Assembly (NCBI RefSeq): GCF_007830335.1
Contig: NZ_VLKU01000003.1
Location: forward strand, 372,001 to 436,000
Reading direction: 5' to 3'
Source of the DNA: Paracoccus sulfuroxidans
GTDB taxonomy: Bacteria > Pseudomonadota > Alphaproteobacteria > Rhodobacterales > Rhodobacteraceae
Length of the DNA: 64,000 nt
A program made the position numbers and the translations under genes. The notes under the pieces are model-generated. The model searched no databases. It was given only the letters and a program-made list of their open reading frames with translations, and was not told where the DNA came from. Shown piece by piece: positions 50,589 through 60,280 of this stretch. Every line of letters starts with the position of its first letter. Position 1 is the first letter of the stretch.

Positions 50589-51530
50589 ATGCGGGACGAT
50601 ATCGCCAAGGCTGACGCCAGTTTGCCGGATGAGGCCACCGACGCCTCGGATCTGAACGAGATTCACCCGCTGTTTCGCGGCGCCCCCACCTCGACCGAGT
50701 ATCGCAAGCTGCGCAAGCGTCTGGTGCGCGAGACCCGCGCGGCGATCGAGACTTATGACATGATCCGACCTGGCGATCGCTGGCTGGTCTGCCTGTCGGG
50801 CGGCAAGGACAGCTATACGCTGCTGGCTGTTCTGCATGAACTGAAGTGGCGCGGCCTGCTGCCGGTCGAGCTTCTGGCCTGCAATCTCGATCAGGGCCAG
50901 CCGGGCTTTCCGGCGACCGTCCTGCCGGAGTTCCTGACCGACCGGCAGGTGCCGCACCGCATCGAATATCAGGACACCTATTCCATCGTGAAGGAAAAGG
51001 TCCCGGCGGGCCGGACCTATTGCGCGCTTTGCTCGCGCCTGCGGCGGGGCAATCTTTACCGCATCGCGCGTGAGGAGGGCTGTCAGGCCGTGGTGCTGGG
51101 CCACCACCGCGACGATATCCTCGAGACTTTCTTCATGAATCTGTTCCACGGCGGACGGCTGGCTTCGATGCCGCCGAAACTTCTGAACGAAGAGGGCGAC
51201 CTGAACGTGCTGCGGCCTTTGGCCTTCGTGGCCGAGGCCGATTGCGACCGTTTCGCCCGCGCGATGAACTATCCGGTGATTCCTTGCGATCTGTGTGGCA
51301 GTCAGGAGGGCCTGCAGCGGATGCAGGTCAAGAAGCTGCTGGATGAGTGGGAGACCCGCGCGCCGGGCCGCCGCCAGGTGATGTTCCGGGCATTGATGAA
51401 TGTCCGCCCCTCGCATCTTCCCGATGCAAATCTGTTTGATTTCAGCTCCTTGATCCCCGGAGTAGCGGCGGATCGCGAGGAAGGGTCGAATTTTAAGGAT
51501 TTAGACGTTCCCGATTTGGGCCGTCGTTAA
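50589..51530 (+). CDS. ttcA: tRNA 2-thiocytidine biosynthesis protein
   Basis: A 313-residue PP-loop ATPase that thiolates C32 of certain tRNAs using an iron-sulfur cluster. The PP-loop is [12 protein letters not shown], the CxxC motifs are [11 protein letters not shown] and [11 protein letters not shown], and [21 protein letters not shown] is the family block. The ATG at 50589 gives a normal-length product. The C-terminal 25 residues are acidic and family-variable. Confidence 0.93.
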   Translation: MRDDIAKADASLPDEATDASDLNEIHPLFRGAPTSTEYRKLRKRLVRETRAAIETYDMIRPGDRWLVCLSGGKDSYTLLAVLHELKWRGLLPVELLACNLDQGQPGFPATVLPEFLTDRQVPHRIEYQDTYSIVKEKVPAGRTYCALCSRLRRGNLYRIAREEGCQAVVLGHHRDDILETFFMNLFHGGRLASMPPKLLNEEGDLNVLRPLAFVAEADCDRFARAMNYPVIPCDLCGSQEGLQRMQVKKLLDEWETRAPGRRQVMFRALMNVRPSHLPDANLFDFSSLIPGVAADREEGSNFKDLDVPDLGRR

Positions 51531-51588
51531 CCGTCGAGCAAGTCAGGGGTGTTACCAATCGGCTCAACATGGATGAGTCGGGTGTGCA

Positions 51589-52881
51589 ATGACGAACAGG
51601 ATTTTGGGACGGGCCGCACGTGTGGTTCGCGGGATGCGCAAGCGCACGCCGATGGTCTTCCCCGCGCCGCAGCTCGCGCTGGCGCTGCGGGTCGAGGAGG
51701 TGGCGACCCTGCGCCGCTCGCTGGGGCCAAGGCTGCTGGGTCAGCTGTTGGGTCATCTGGTCGCCCGCCTGCGGGCCGAGCTGCGGCTGCTGCCTTTTCC
51801 CCGCCCGCCCGAGGGGGCCGAGATCTGCGGCATCCTCTCGGACAGGCGGCACGCCGCCATTCCTGCGCTGGTCGCCGGGCTTGAGGTCATTTGCCGAGAG
51901 CGGGTTGAACTGGGCGGCATCGCCATCCGGCCCATCATCAATGCGGTCATTGTCTGTGACGAAACCGGCGAGGCCGATCATCACGCGCTGATCGAGTTTG
52001 GTCGTCAGATGCTGGCCACCTGCAGCCCGTTGAACGAACACGGCCAGGTCCGCTTTGTCGAATATGCGGGGGCGTCGCAAAAGATCGACCCGACCATCGA
52101 TCCGTGGTTTGCGCCCGACGACATCGAGCTGCGCTATCAACCCCAGCTCTGCTGCGAAACCGGCCGGGTGATTGCCATGAAGGCGGTCGGCCAACTGCAT
52201 CACCAGCAGGCCGGGATGATGGATCTGGATGAGCTGCTGCCCCGGCTGGACGCCCAGATGCGGGCCGACGTCACCTCGACCATGGTCAAGCGCGCGCTGG
52301 CGCAGATGCCGGCGTGGGAGCGACTGGGCGTCGATCTGCCGCGCGTGTCGATCACGCTGGGCGACAGCGATCTGGGGGCCGAGCGTCTGGCCGAAACGAT
52401 CCTGTGGGAGCTTGACCGGCTGGACATTTCGCCCTCGCGGCTCGAGATCGAACTGCGCGACGGCATCGGCATGCATGGCGGCATGATTCCCGTGACCGAG
52501 AACCTGTTGCGCTTTGCCCACGCAGGCTGCGTGCTGACCCTGGGTGGTTTCGGCACCGCCAATGCCGCGCTGGAAAATCTGCGCCGGTTCGAAATCCGGC
52601 GCGTGCGCTTCGGGCGCGAATTCACCGCAGGCTGCGATCACCGGACCGATCAGCAGCGCATGATCCTGGCCGTTCTGGCCCTGGCCGAGCATCTGGGGCT
52701 TGAGACGCTGGCCGATGGGGTCGCCACGACCGATGAGCGCGCCTTTCTGGCCCAGATCGGTCTTGCGGCGGTGCAGGGGGATGCCGTGGCGCCACTGCTG
52801 ACGGCCGAGGGCGCGCAGCAATTCCTGATGCAGCACCGTCCGCTTCAGCCCCTCCTGCCGGTGGTCAGACGGCAGGCCTGA
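51589..52881 (+). CDS. Degenerate EAL-domain protein
   Basis: A 430-residue protein whose C-terminal 250 residues follow the EAL cyclic-di-GMP phosphodiesterase fold, but with lost catalytic residues: the EAL signature reads KAVGQLHH, and the DDFGTG loop reads GGFGTANAAL. The N-terminal 170 residues are not a recognised GGDEF or PAS domain. It should not hydrolyse cyclic-di-GMP; it may bind it or a protein partner. It sits between ttcA and yidC with a 58-base gap from ttcA. Confidence 0.82.
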   Translation: MTNRILGRAARVVRGMRKRTPMVFPAPQLALALRVEEVATLRRSLGPRLLGQLLGHLVARLRAELRLLPFPRPPEGAEICGILSDRRHAAIPALVAGLEVICRERVELGGIAIRPIINAVIVCDETGEADHHALIEFGRQMLATCSPLNEHGQVRFVEYAGASQKIDPTIDPWFAPDDIELRYQPQLCCETGRVIAMKAVGQLHHQQAGMMDLDELLPRLDAQMRADVTSTMVKRALAQMPAWERLGVDLPRVSITLGDSDLGAERLAETILWELDRLDISPSRLEIELRDGIGMHGGMIPVTENLLRFAHAGCVLTLGGFGTANAALENLRRFEIRRVRFGREFTAGCDHRTDQQRMILAVLALAEHLGLETLADGVATTDERAFLAQIGLAAVQGDAVAPLLTAEGAQQFLMQHRPLQPLLPVVRRQA

Positions 52882-53107
52882 ACTGGCCGAAATGCGCGCG
52901 CGACGCGCCACCGGATCGCGAAGCGCGCGGAAGCCTCCGAAATCATGTTCAAATCGCGGCTGACACGCGTAATTTCCATAGAAAATGCTGCCGGAAAATC
53001 CTCTGGCTCAGGCAGCGAATATGGCAAATTTGCTTGACCTTTGCCGGTGGCTTCTGTTGAAGCGGCCCGAACCTCCGGGTGAATTCACGGCGAAGGACTG
53101 AACCGGC

Positions 53108-54997
53108 ATGCAAGACAATAACCGCAACCTGATCCTGGCGATGGTGCTTTCGGCCCTCGTCATGCTGGTCTGGTCATTCTTTTTCGCAACCGATCCGGTT
53201 CCTCCGCCGACCGAGCAGGTGGCTGCGACGCAGCCTGCCGCAACCGACGGGACGGCGACCGCGCCGCCGCAGCCCGGGGCCGCTCCGGCTTTGGCGCAAG
53301 GGCAGGCGACGGCCTCGACCGATCCTTCGCAGAACGCGCCGCGTGTGGACATCCGCTCGCCCTCGCTTTCGGGCACGATCTCGCTGGCCGGTGGCCGCAT
53401 CGACGATCTGGAACTGCTGGGCTATCGCGAGACGCTGGACAGCAATTCGCCCTTCGTGCGCCTGCTGAACCCGACCGCGCAGGCCGGGCTCGCGGCCGAA
53501 GGCTCGCCGGTCGCACCGGGTGGCGATCTTCAGCCCGTGGTCCAGAAGCCCTATTATGCAGTCTATGGCTGGATGCCCGCCGCCGGAACCGATCCGGCGC
53601 TGGTGCCCGGCCCGACGACCGAATGGCAGGTCGAATCGGGCGACACGCTCGCCCCCGGCAAACCGGTCACGCTGCGCTGGGACAACGGTGCAGGCCAGAT
53701 CTTCCGCCGCACCTATGAGCTTGACGACCGGTTCCTGTTCACCATCACGCAGGCGATTGAAAACACCGGTTCGGCCGCCTTTGCTGCGGCCCCCTACGGC
53801 ATTCTTGCGCGCCACGGTCGCCCGGACACGCAGAACTTCTTCGTCCTGCACGAAGGCGCGGTCGGCATGACCGACGGCAAACTGCTGGAGGTGAAGTACA
53901 AGGACATCGCCAAGCTGGACCCGCAGGGGTCGGAAGGCCCGGCCGAGCTGATCGAGGTCAAGAACAACGGCTGGATCGGCTTCACCGACAAATACTGGAT
54001 GACGACGCTGGCCCCGGCCCCCGGGCAGGCCTTCACCGCCGTGGTGAAATACGGCACGGCCGGCGACATCTACCAGACCGAGGCGCGGATGCCGGTGCAG
54101 ACCGTGGCTCCGGGCGCGACCGTCACCGCCGCCAGCTATCTGTTTGCCGGTGCCAAGGTCTGGGAGGACATCAACGCCTATCAGACCACGCCCGGCATCG
54201 ACCGCTTCGTCGACTCGATCGACTGGGGCTGGTTTTACTTCCTGACCAAGCCGATCTTCCGCCTGCTGCACTGGCTGCACGGCATGATCGGCAACATGGG
54301 CTGGTCAATCATCGCCCTGACCGTGATCCTGAAGCTGCTGGTCTTCCCGCTGGCGCGCAAATCCTACATCTCTATGGCGAAGATGAAGGAGCTGCAGCCG
54401 CAGATGGAGGCCATCAAGGAGCGGACCGGCGACGACCGGATGAAGTACCAGAAAGAGGTGATGGAGCTTTACAAGCGTGAGAAGGTGAACCCCGCTGCGG
54501 GCTGTCTTCCGGTGCTTCTGCAGATCCCGATCTTCTTCTCGCTCTACAAGGTGATCTTCGTCACCATCGAGCTGCGGCAGGCGCCGTGGCTGGGCTGGAT
54601 CCGCGACCTTTCGGCGCCCGATCCGTCAAGCCTGTGGAACCTCTTCGGCCTGATCCCCTGGTGGGGCGCGCCGGCGCAGGGGACGCTGTTCCACTCGTTC
54701 GCGCTGCCGGTGCTGGCGATCATCCTGGGCATCACCATGTGGATCCAGCAAAAGCTGAACCCGGCCCCCGCCGATCCGGCGCAGAAGATGATCTTTGCCT
54801 GGATGCCCTGGGTGTTCATGCTGATGCTGGGCGGTTTCGCCTCGGGTCTGGTGCTCTACTGGATCGCGAACAACACCATCACCATCATCCAGCAGTATTC
54901 GATCATGTCCATGCACGGCCACCGGCCTGACATCTTCGGCAACATTCGGGGCTCGAAAGGGTCGAAAGCCGGCAAGGCCGCGAAGGACAAGAAATGA
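53108..54997 (+). CDS. yidC: Membrane protein insertase YidC
   Basis: A 629-residue insertase. A first membrane helix (LILAMVLSALVMLVWSFFFA) is followed by the large periplasmic beta-sandwich domain (residues about 65-375) and the conserved 60KD_IMP domain (residues about 395-605; WSIIALTVILKLLVFPLARK, KYQKEVMELYKREKVNPAAG, GCLPVLLQIPIFFSLYKVIF). The C-terminal tail is Lys/Ser-rich, as in proteins that bind the ribosome. Start by position after about 225 non-coding bases. The four-base overlap with the MOSC gene suggests coupling. Confidence 0.95.
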   Translation: MQDNNRNLILAMVLSALVMLVWSFFFATDPVPPPTEQVAATQPAATDGTATAPPQPGAAPALAQGQATASTDPSQNAPRVDIRSPSLSGTISLAGGRIDDLELLGYRETLDSNSPFVRLLNPTAQAGLAAEGSPVAPGGDLQPVVQKPYYAVYGWMPAAGTDPALVPGPTTEWQVESGDTLAPGKPVTLRWDNGAGQIFRRTYELDDRFLFTITQAIENTGSAAFAAAPYGILARHGRPDTQNFFVLHEGAVGMTDGKLLEVKYKDIAKLDPQGSEGPAELIEVKNNGWIGFTDKYWMTTLAPAPGQAFTAVVKYGTAGDIYQTEARMPVQTVAPGATVTAASYLFAGAKVWEDINAYQTTPGIDRFVDSIDWGWFYFLTKPIFRLLHWLHGMIGNMGWSIIALTVILKLLVFPLARKSYISMAKMKELQPQMEAIKERTGDDRMKYQKEVMELYKREKVNPAAGCLPVLLQIPIFFSLYKVIFVTIELRQAPWLGWIRDLSAPDPSSLWNLFGLIPWWGAPAQGTLFHSFALPVLAIILGITMWIQQKLNPAPADPAQKMIFAWMPWVFMLMLGGFASGLVLYWIANNTITIIQQYSIMSMHGHRPDIFGNIRGSKGSKAGKAAKDKK

Positions 54998-55740
54998 CCG
55001 CAAGGATCGCCCAGATCTGGCGCTATCCCGTCAAGTCGATCGGGGGCGAGGGGCTGGACGCCGTCCACCTCTCGGCCGCCCGTCGGCTGCCGGGGGATCG
55101 CGAATGGGCGGTCCTGACCGAAGGTGGTGAGCGTCACGCGGGCGAGGTTCCCGCGCGCTGGCTGCCGAAATCCTGCTTTTTGCGCGGTGCGGCAGCGGCC
55201 TCGCTGCAGGCGGTGAAGGGCGGCTGGCAGGATGGCCGGTTGCATCTCAGCCACCCTCAGCGCCCCGATATCGCCGCCGACCCCGAGACCGAGGGCGCGG
55301 ATCTGGTCGCATGGCTGCGCCCGCTCTGGCCCGACAGCAAGCCTGCGCCAACGCGCATCGTCCGCGGCCCGACCGGCTGGACGGATGTGGCCCAGCCGTG
55401 GATCTCGCTCCTGTCGCTGGACAGTCTGGCCGCACTTGAGGGCGAACTTGGCCGCAAGCTGGGCACCGAGCGCTGGCGCGCGAACATCTGGGTCGAGGGA
55501 TGGGAGCCGGGGCATGAGCTTGACCTGATCGGCCAGATCCTGAACATCGGCGATGTCGAATTGCGCGTCACCGAGGCCATCGGGCGCTGCGAGGCGACCA
55601 GCGCCGACACCGACAGCGGAGAGATCGACATCGACATGCCCGCCGCACTTGAGCGCCTTTACGGCCACCGCAACTTCGGCATCTATGCCGAGGTGGTGAC
55701 TGGTGGCGACATCTCCACCGGCGCAGAGGTGCGGCTGTGA
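54994..55740 (+). CDS. MOSC-domain protein
   Basis: A 248-residue protein with a short N-terminal MOSC_N beta-barrel (RIAQIWRYPVKSIGGEGLDA) and a MOSC domain (LEGELGRKLGTERWRANIWVEG, IGQILNIGDVELRVTEAIGRC). MOSC proteins use a molybdopterin cofactor in sulfur or amidoxime-type chemistry; the ligand Cys lies in the ITEAIGRCEATSADTD-like segment here. Substrate unknown. It is coupled to yidC by ATGA and to engB by GTGA. Confidence 0.88.
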   Translation: MTARIAQIWRYPVKSIGGEGLDAVHLSAARRLPGDREWAVLTEGGERHAGEVPARWLPKSCFLRGAAAASLQAVKGGWQDGRLHLSHPQRPDIAADPETEGADLVAWLRPLWPDSKPAPTRIVRGPTGWTDVAQPWISLLSLDSLAALEGELGRKLGTERWRANIWVEGWEPGHELDLIGQILNIGDVELRVTEAIGRCEATSADTDSGEIDIDMPAALERLYGHRNFGIYAEVVTGGDISTGAEVRL

Positions 55741-56387
55741 AGGTCTCGTTCCCGCTTGCCGCCGAGCCCGATGCCGCTGCGGCCGAGGATGCGCGCCTGC
55801 TGTTCGCGGGTCCCGTCGATTTCGTGAAGGGCGTGGTCGCGATGGACGGGTTGCCGCCCGCCGACCGGCCCGAGGTCTGCTTTGCCGGACGCTCGAATGT
55901 CGGCAAATCCAGCCTGATCAACGCGCTGACCGGGCGTAAATCGCTGGCGCGGGCCTCGAACACGCCGGGCCGCACGCAAGAGATCAACTATTTCGCCTTG
56001 GGCGATCAATCCTATCTGGTCGACCTGCCGGGCTATGGCTTCGCTAAGGCTCCGGTTGCGGTGGTCGCCAAATGGCAGGCGCTGCTGAAGAACTATCTGG
56101 CCGGGCGCCCGACGCTGCGCCGCGCCTTCGCGCTGATCGATTCCCGCCATGGGGTCAAGGACGTCGATCACGAGATCATGAAGCTTCTGGACCGCTCGGC
56201 CGTGCCCTTTCAGGTCGTGCTGACCAAGGCCGACAAGATCAGCGCACAGGCGATGGCGGCGACCATCGCCCAAGTCGAAGAGGCGCTGCAAAAGCACCCG
56301 GCCGCCTACCCGGAACTGGTCGTGACCAGCTCGGACAAGGGGCAGGGGATTGCCACGCTGCGCGCGATTATTGCCGGTCTGGACTGA
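55737..56387 (+). CDS. engB: Ribosome biogenesis GTPase EngB/YihA
   Basis: A 216-residue GTPase needed for 50S assembly. G1 is CFAGRSNVGKSSLINALTG, G3 is YLVDLPGYGFAKAP, G4 is VLTKADKI and G5 is VVTSSDKGQG. GTG was taken as start; it overlaps the MOSC stop by four bases. The first 40 residues are an N-terminal extension usual in alphaproteobacteria. Followed 72 bases later by argB. Confidence 0.93.
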   Translation: MKVSFPLAAEPDAAAAEDARLLFAGPVDFVKGVVAMDGLPPADRPEVCFAGRSNVGKSSLINALTGRKSLARASNTPGRTQEINYFALGDQSYLVDLPGYGFAKAPVAVVAKWQALLKNYLAGRPTLRRAFALIDSRHGVKDVDHEIMKLLDRSAVPFQVVLTKADKISAQAMAATIAQVEEALQKHPAAYPELVVTSSDKGQGIATLRAIIAGLD

Positions 56388-56459
56388 TCGCGCCCTGCGT
56401 CCTAGGCTGCGCCGCAACGAACCGGCCAGGACAGGCGTCAAGGAATGAGAAAGCAGAAC

Positions 56460-57359
56460 ATGAACCGTGACTGGATCGCGACGGCGCGCACGCTGTCGGA
56501 AGCCTTGCCCTACATGCAGCGGTATTCAGGTGCCGTCGTTGTGGTGAAATTCGGCGGCAATGCGATGGGCGATGATGAGGCGATGGCCGCCTTCGCCAGC
56601 GACATCGTGCTGATGAAGCAGGTCGGCATCCACCCGGTCGTGGTGCATGGCGGCGGCCCGATGATCAACCAGCTGCTGGACAAGCTGGGCATCGAAAGCC
56701 GTTTCGTGCGCGGCAAGCGCGTCACGACGAAAGCCACCGTCGAGGTGGTCGAGATGGTGCTTTCGGGTCTGGTCAACAAGCGGATCGTGCAGGCGATCAA
56801 CGATGCAGGCGGCCGCGCTGTCGGCATCTCGGGCAAGGATGACGACCTGATGGTCTGCGAGGCGGACGACCCGGAACTGGGCTTCGTCGGCCGCCCGGTC
56901 GAGATGAACGTCCAGATCATCCGCGATCTTTACAACGCGGGCCTCATTCCGGTGATCGCCCCGGTCGCGACCGGGATGGAGGATAATGAGACCTTCAACG
57001 TCAACGGCGACACTGCTGCCGGTGCGATCGCGGGCGCGCTGAAGGCCGACCGGCTGCTGCTGCTGACCGATGTTTCGGGCGTCAAGGACGCGAATGGCGA
57101 GGTGCTGACCCAGATGCACCCTGAACAGGTGCGCGCGATGATTGCCGATGGCACGATTGCGGGCGGCATGATCCCCAAGACCGAGACCGCGCTGAAAGCC
57201 ATTGATGAGGGCGTGCGCGCCGTGGTCATCCTGGACGGGCGCGTCGCCAATGCCACGCTGCTGGAACTCTTCACCGAACATGGTGCGGGCAGCCTGATCC
57301 GCACGACCGAACCGCGCGTCAAGCCGCGTGGCCTGCGGCAGGGCGACGCCGGGCTGTAG
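56460..57359 (+). CDS. argB: Acetylglutamate kinase
   Basis: A 299-residue kinase, second step of arginine synthesis. Marks: [12 protein letters not shown] (the Lys and Gly-rich ATP loop), [19 protein letters not shown], and [20 protein letters not shown] with [11 protein letters not shown]. An ATG at 56445, five codons earlier, is in frame and also plausible. It lies in the conserved engB-argB neighbourhood. Confidence 0.94.
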   Translation: MNRDWIATARTLSEALPYMQRYSGAVVVVKFGGNAMGDDEAMAAFASDIVLMKQVGIHPVVVHGGGPMINQLLDKLGIESRFVRGKRVTTKATVEVVEMVLSGLVNKRIVQAINDAGGRAVGISGKDDDLMVCEADDPELGFVGRPVEMNVQIIRDLYNAGLIPVIAPVATGMEDNETFNVNGDTAAGAIAGALKADRLLLLTDVSGVKDANGEVLTQMHPEQVRAMIADGTIAGGMIPKTETALKAIDEGVRAVVILDGRVANATLLELFTEHGAGSLIRTTEPRVKPRGLRQGDAGL

Positions 57360-57495
57360 CGCGTTCGATCCGCCGGACGCAACCGTGGCGGGAAACCGCC
57401 CGGTCATCCGGTGATGAAGACAGGGCTTGCCGCGCCGACGAAAGCTGTGGCAGGTTCATTCAACTTGGACCCCGCATCGCCGAAAAGGCTCCTCG

Positions 57496-58014
57496 ATGAC
57501 CGCTCTCGGACACTGCCGACTGATCCTGACCCGCCATGCGAAATCGTCATGGGATGATCCCACGCAACAGGATCATGACCGGCCCTTGAACGACCGCGGC
57601 CGCCGCTCGGCGCGAGAGCTGGGCGACTGGCTGGCCAGCCGTGGCTATGAGCCCGAGGAAGTGCTGTGCTCGACCGCGCAGCGCACGCGCGAAACCTGGG
57701 ACGGGGCCTTTGCCGCGACGCTCGAAGTGCTGCCGGAAGTGCGCTACGAGGCCGGGCTGTATCAGGCCTCGCCCGATCAGATGCTGGCGATCCTGCGCAC
57801 GGCCAAGGCACCGACGGTGATGATGATTGGCCACAATCCGGGCATTGCCGAATTTGCCGCGCGCCTGCCTGCGCGCGTTCCGGTTGACCCCGATTTTCGC
57901 CGTTATCCGACGGCGGCCACGCTGGTTGTCGATTTTCAGGCCGACAACTGGGCCGATGTCCGCCCCGGTGAGGGCAGCGTGATGGATTTCGTCCGCCTCG
58001 ACGGGCGTCGCTAG
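57496..58014 (+). CDS. SixA-like histidine phosphatase
   Basis: A 172-residue phosphohistidine-type phosphatase: LILTRHAKSSWDDP carries the catalytic RHG-like motif (RHA), DRPLNDRGRRSARELGDWLA follows, CSTAQRTRETW gives the second Arg, and MMIGHNPGIAEFA the second His. SixA dephosphorylates histidine-containing phosphocarriers, including the nitrogen PTS protein, so a link with ptsP 16 kb away is conceivable. The ATG at 57496 fits the family start better than an upstream in-frame ATG. Confidence 0.88.
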   Translation: MTALGHCRLILTRHAKSSWDDPTQQDHDRPLNDRGRRSARELGDWLASRGYEPEEVLCSTAQRTRETWDGAFAATLEVLPEVRYEAGLYQASPDQMLAILRTAKAPTVMMIGHNPGIAEFAARLPARVPVDPDFRRYPTAATLVVDFQADNWADVRPGEGSVMDFVRLDGRR

Positions 58015-58038
58015 GGCCGCGCCAGGCGGCCCCGCGCC

Positions 58039-58446
58039 TCATTCCCACCAGCGGTCGATGGTCGCGATGTCGTCATCCGACCAGCCGAAATGGTGGGCGA
58101 ATTCATGCACCACCACATTCGAGACCAGCGCCGCCAGCGACACATCCCCGCGCGTGGCCCATTCGTCCAGAATGGCGCGCCGGAACAGCCAGACGGTGTC
58201 GGGGAAATGCTGGGGATCGGTCGCCGATTTCTCGGTCAGCGGGATGCCGTCGTAAAGCCCGGTCAGCTCCAGCGGATCATCGATCTGCAATTCGTCCAGA
58301 AATTCCTCGGAGGCGAATTCCTCGACCCGCAGGATAACCGTCGAGGCGGGACCGGCGAATTCGGGGGGCAGGGCGGCAATGGTTTCGCGGGCCAGCTCTT
58401 CGATGACGCTTGCGTCAGGAGCATTGGCGGTCTTCCAGTCGGTCAT
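58039..58446 (-). CDS. Zincin-like metallopeptidase family protein
   Basis: A 135-residue protein with an HExxH zinc motif in VVVHEFAHHFGWSDDDI. It belongs to the short DUF1025-type zincin-like family, whose substrate is unknown. The N-terminal 90 residues are acidic. Convergent with the SixA-like gene and divergent from gltX. Confidence 0.85.
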   Translation of the reverse strand: MTDWKTANAPDASVIEELARETIAALPPEFAGPASTVILRVEEFASEEFLDELQIDDPLELTGLYDGIPLTEKSATDPQHFPDTVWLFRRAILDEWATRGDVSLAALVSNVVVHEFAHHFGWSDDDIATIDRWWE

Positions 58447-58524
58447 GGCAATCCCTCATCTTCCAGCCTCGATATGGACAAAATCGGGCCATTGTGAAAG
58501 AGCGAAGCAGACAGGAGATGCTCC

Positions 58525-59850
58525 ATGACCACGACCCGCTTCGCCCCTTCGCCCACCGGACATATCCATGTGGGCAACCTGCGCACCGCGCTGATGAACT
58601 ATCTGATTGCCCGCAAGACCGGGGGCACGTTCATCCTGCGTCTTGATGACACCGACCGCGAGCGGTCGAAACAGGAATATGCGGACGGCATCCAGCGCGA
58701 TCTTGAATGGCTGGGCCTGACCTGGGACCGGATCGAGCGGCAGTCGGACCGGCTGGACCGCTATGCCGAGGCGGCCCAGCAGCTGCGCGGCAAGAACCGG
58801 CTTTATGAGGTTTTCGAGACCCCGACCGAGCTGGACCTGAAGCGCAAGAAACAGCTGAACATGGGCAAGCCGCCGGTCTATGACCGCGCCGGGCTGAACC
58901 TTTCGGAGGACGACATCGCCCGCCTCCGCGCCGAGGGCCGCGAGGGCTATTGGCGCTTCCTGCTGGAGCAGGAGCGGATCAACTGGACCGACGGCATTCT
59001 GGGCGACATCTCGATTGACGCGGCCAGCGTCTCCGACCCGGTGTTGATCCGGGCGGACGGGCAGGTGCTGTATACCTTCGCTTCATCTGTTGATGATACG
59101 GATATGGGTGTGACCCATATCGTGCGGGGTGCCGACCATGTGACCAATACCGCGACGCAGATCCAGATCATCGGTGCCCTTGGCGGCACGACGCCCGCAT
59201 TCGCGCATCACAGCCTGCTGACCGGCGCACAGGGTGAGGAGCTGTCGAAGCGCATCGGTGCGCTCTCGATCCGCGATATGCGTGAAAACGGCATCGCGCC
59301 CGAAGCGCTGCTGTCGATGATGGCGCGGCTGGGTTCGTCGCAGCCGGTTGAGTTGCGCATGACGCTGAATGAGATCGCGGACGGGTTCGATCTGTCGCAG
59401 TTCGGTGCCTCGCCGACGAAGTTCGATCCCGAGGAACTGCTGCCGCTGACCCGCGAGGCAAACCAGTCCCGCCCCTTCGCCGAGGTGCAGGACCGCATTT
59501 CCGCGCTTGGCGTGCCAGCCGATCTGGCCGAGCGTTTCTGGCGCGTCGCCTCGCATAACATCACCAAGCTCGATGATCTGGCGGGCTGGTGGACAATCTT
59601 CTCGCAAGGGGCCGAGCCGGTGATCGACCCCGAGGATGCCGATTTCATCCGTGAGGCGATGACCTTGCTTCCGCCGCCGCCCTATGACGACAACAGTTGG
59701 TCCGAGTTCACCGCGCGGGTGAAAGAGGCCACCGGCCGCAAGGGCAAGGGGCTGTTCATGCCGCTGAGGAAGGCCCTGACCGGCCAGGCGCATGGGCCCG
59801 AGATGGCGGATCTGATGCCGCTTCTGCAGGTCGTCCGCGCGCGCGGCTGA
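58525..59850 (+). CDS. gltX: Glutamyl-tRNA synthetase
   Basis: A 441-residue class I synthetase. The HIGH-type motif is FAPSPTGHIHVGNLRTALM and the KMSKS-type motif is EELSKRIGALSIRD. Zn-knuckle cysteines are absent, as in many alphaproteobacterial GltX2 proteins, and the length is short for the group; this may be the second GltX copy. The ATG at 58525 follows AGGAG (eight-base spacing). A good terminator follows. Confidence 0.92.
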   Translation: MTTTRFAPSPTGHIHVGNLRTALMNYLIARKTGGTFILRLDDTDRERSKQEYADGIQRDLEWLGLTWDRIERQSDRLDRYAEAAQQLRGKNRLYEVFETPTELDLKRKKQLNMGKPPVYDRAGLNLSEDDIARLRAEGREGYWRFLLEQERINWTDGILGDISIDAASVSDPVLIRADGQVLYTFASSVDDTDMGVTHIVRGADHVTNTATQIQIIGALGGTTPAFAHHSLLTGAQGEELSKRIGALSIRDMRENGIAPEALLSMMARLGSSQPVELRMTLNEIADGFDLSQFGASPTKFDPEELLPLTREANQSRPFAEVQDRISALGVPADLAERFWRVASHNITKLDDLAGWWTIFSQGAEPVIDPEDADFIREAMTLLPPPPYDDNSWSEFTARVKEATGRKGKGLFMPLRKALTGQAHGPEMADLMPLLQVVRARG

Positions 59851-59872
59851 TCGGCTGCGTTTGCCATGACGG

Positions 59873-59904
59873 AAAAGCCGCTGACCTGTTCGGCGGCTTT
59901 TTTC
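59873..59904 (+). terminator. Rho-independent terminator after gltX
   Basis: AAAGCCGC/GCGGCTTT stem followed by TTT (T6 in total). Confidence 0.8.
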
Positions 59905-60008
59905 TTGGCCTTGAAGGCGGGCGGCGCGAAAGATGCCGCCAGATCGAATTTTGACGCCCTTTCCTCTTGACGCCCCGCGCGCCACGCCGTACATCCGCCG
60001 CACTCCGT

Positions 60009-60085
60009 GGCGGAGTAGCTCAGCTGGTTAGAGCAGCGGAATCATAATCCGCGTGTCGGGGGTTCAAGTCCCTCCTCCGCTACCA
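60009..60085 (+). tRNA. tRNA-Met (CAT anticodon)
   Basis: A 77-base cloverleaf with acceptor GGCGGAG/CTCCGCT, anticodon loop ATCATAA and encoded CCA. The shape is that of elongator tRNA-Met; tRNA-Ile with a CAT anticodon modified to lysidine is a less likely alternative. Confidence 0.93.
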
Positions 60086-60280
60086 AACTTCCCGATATCG
60101 CCCGACAGACCAACCGGCTTCTTGCAGGAAGCAGGCCGATTTTGCGCATGGCCGCAAACCTCGGGCGCGCGCTTGGAACATTCCGCCCCTTCATGCGTTA
60201 CGCTTTAAGCGGTGCCTTGTGCCGACCGATCTCTCTGGCCGACCGGACGCCCTCGTCGAAACCAGTTTGGCGGCGATGCG

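Noticed and set aside
60110..60142. Terminator after tRNA-Met (GCTTC/GAAGC hairpin).
   Set aside because: The stem is short with a poor T run; it could be chance in GC-rich sequence.
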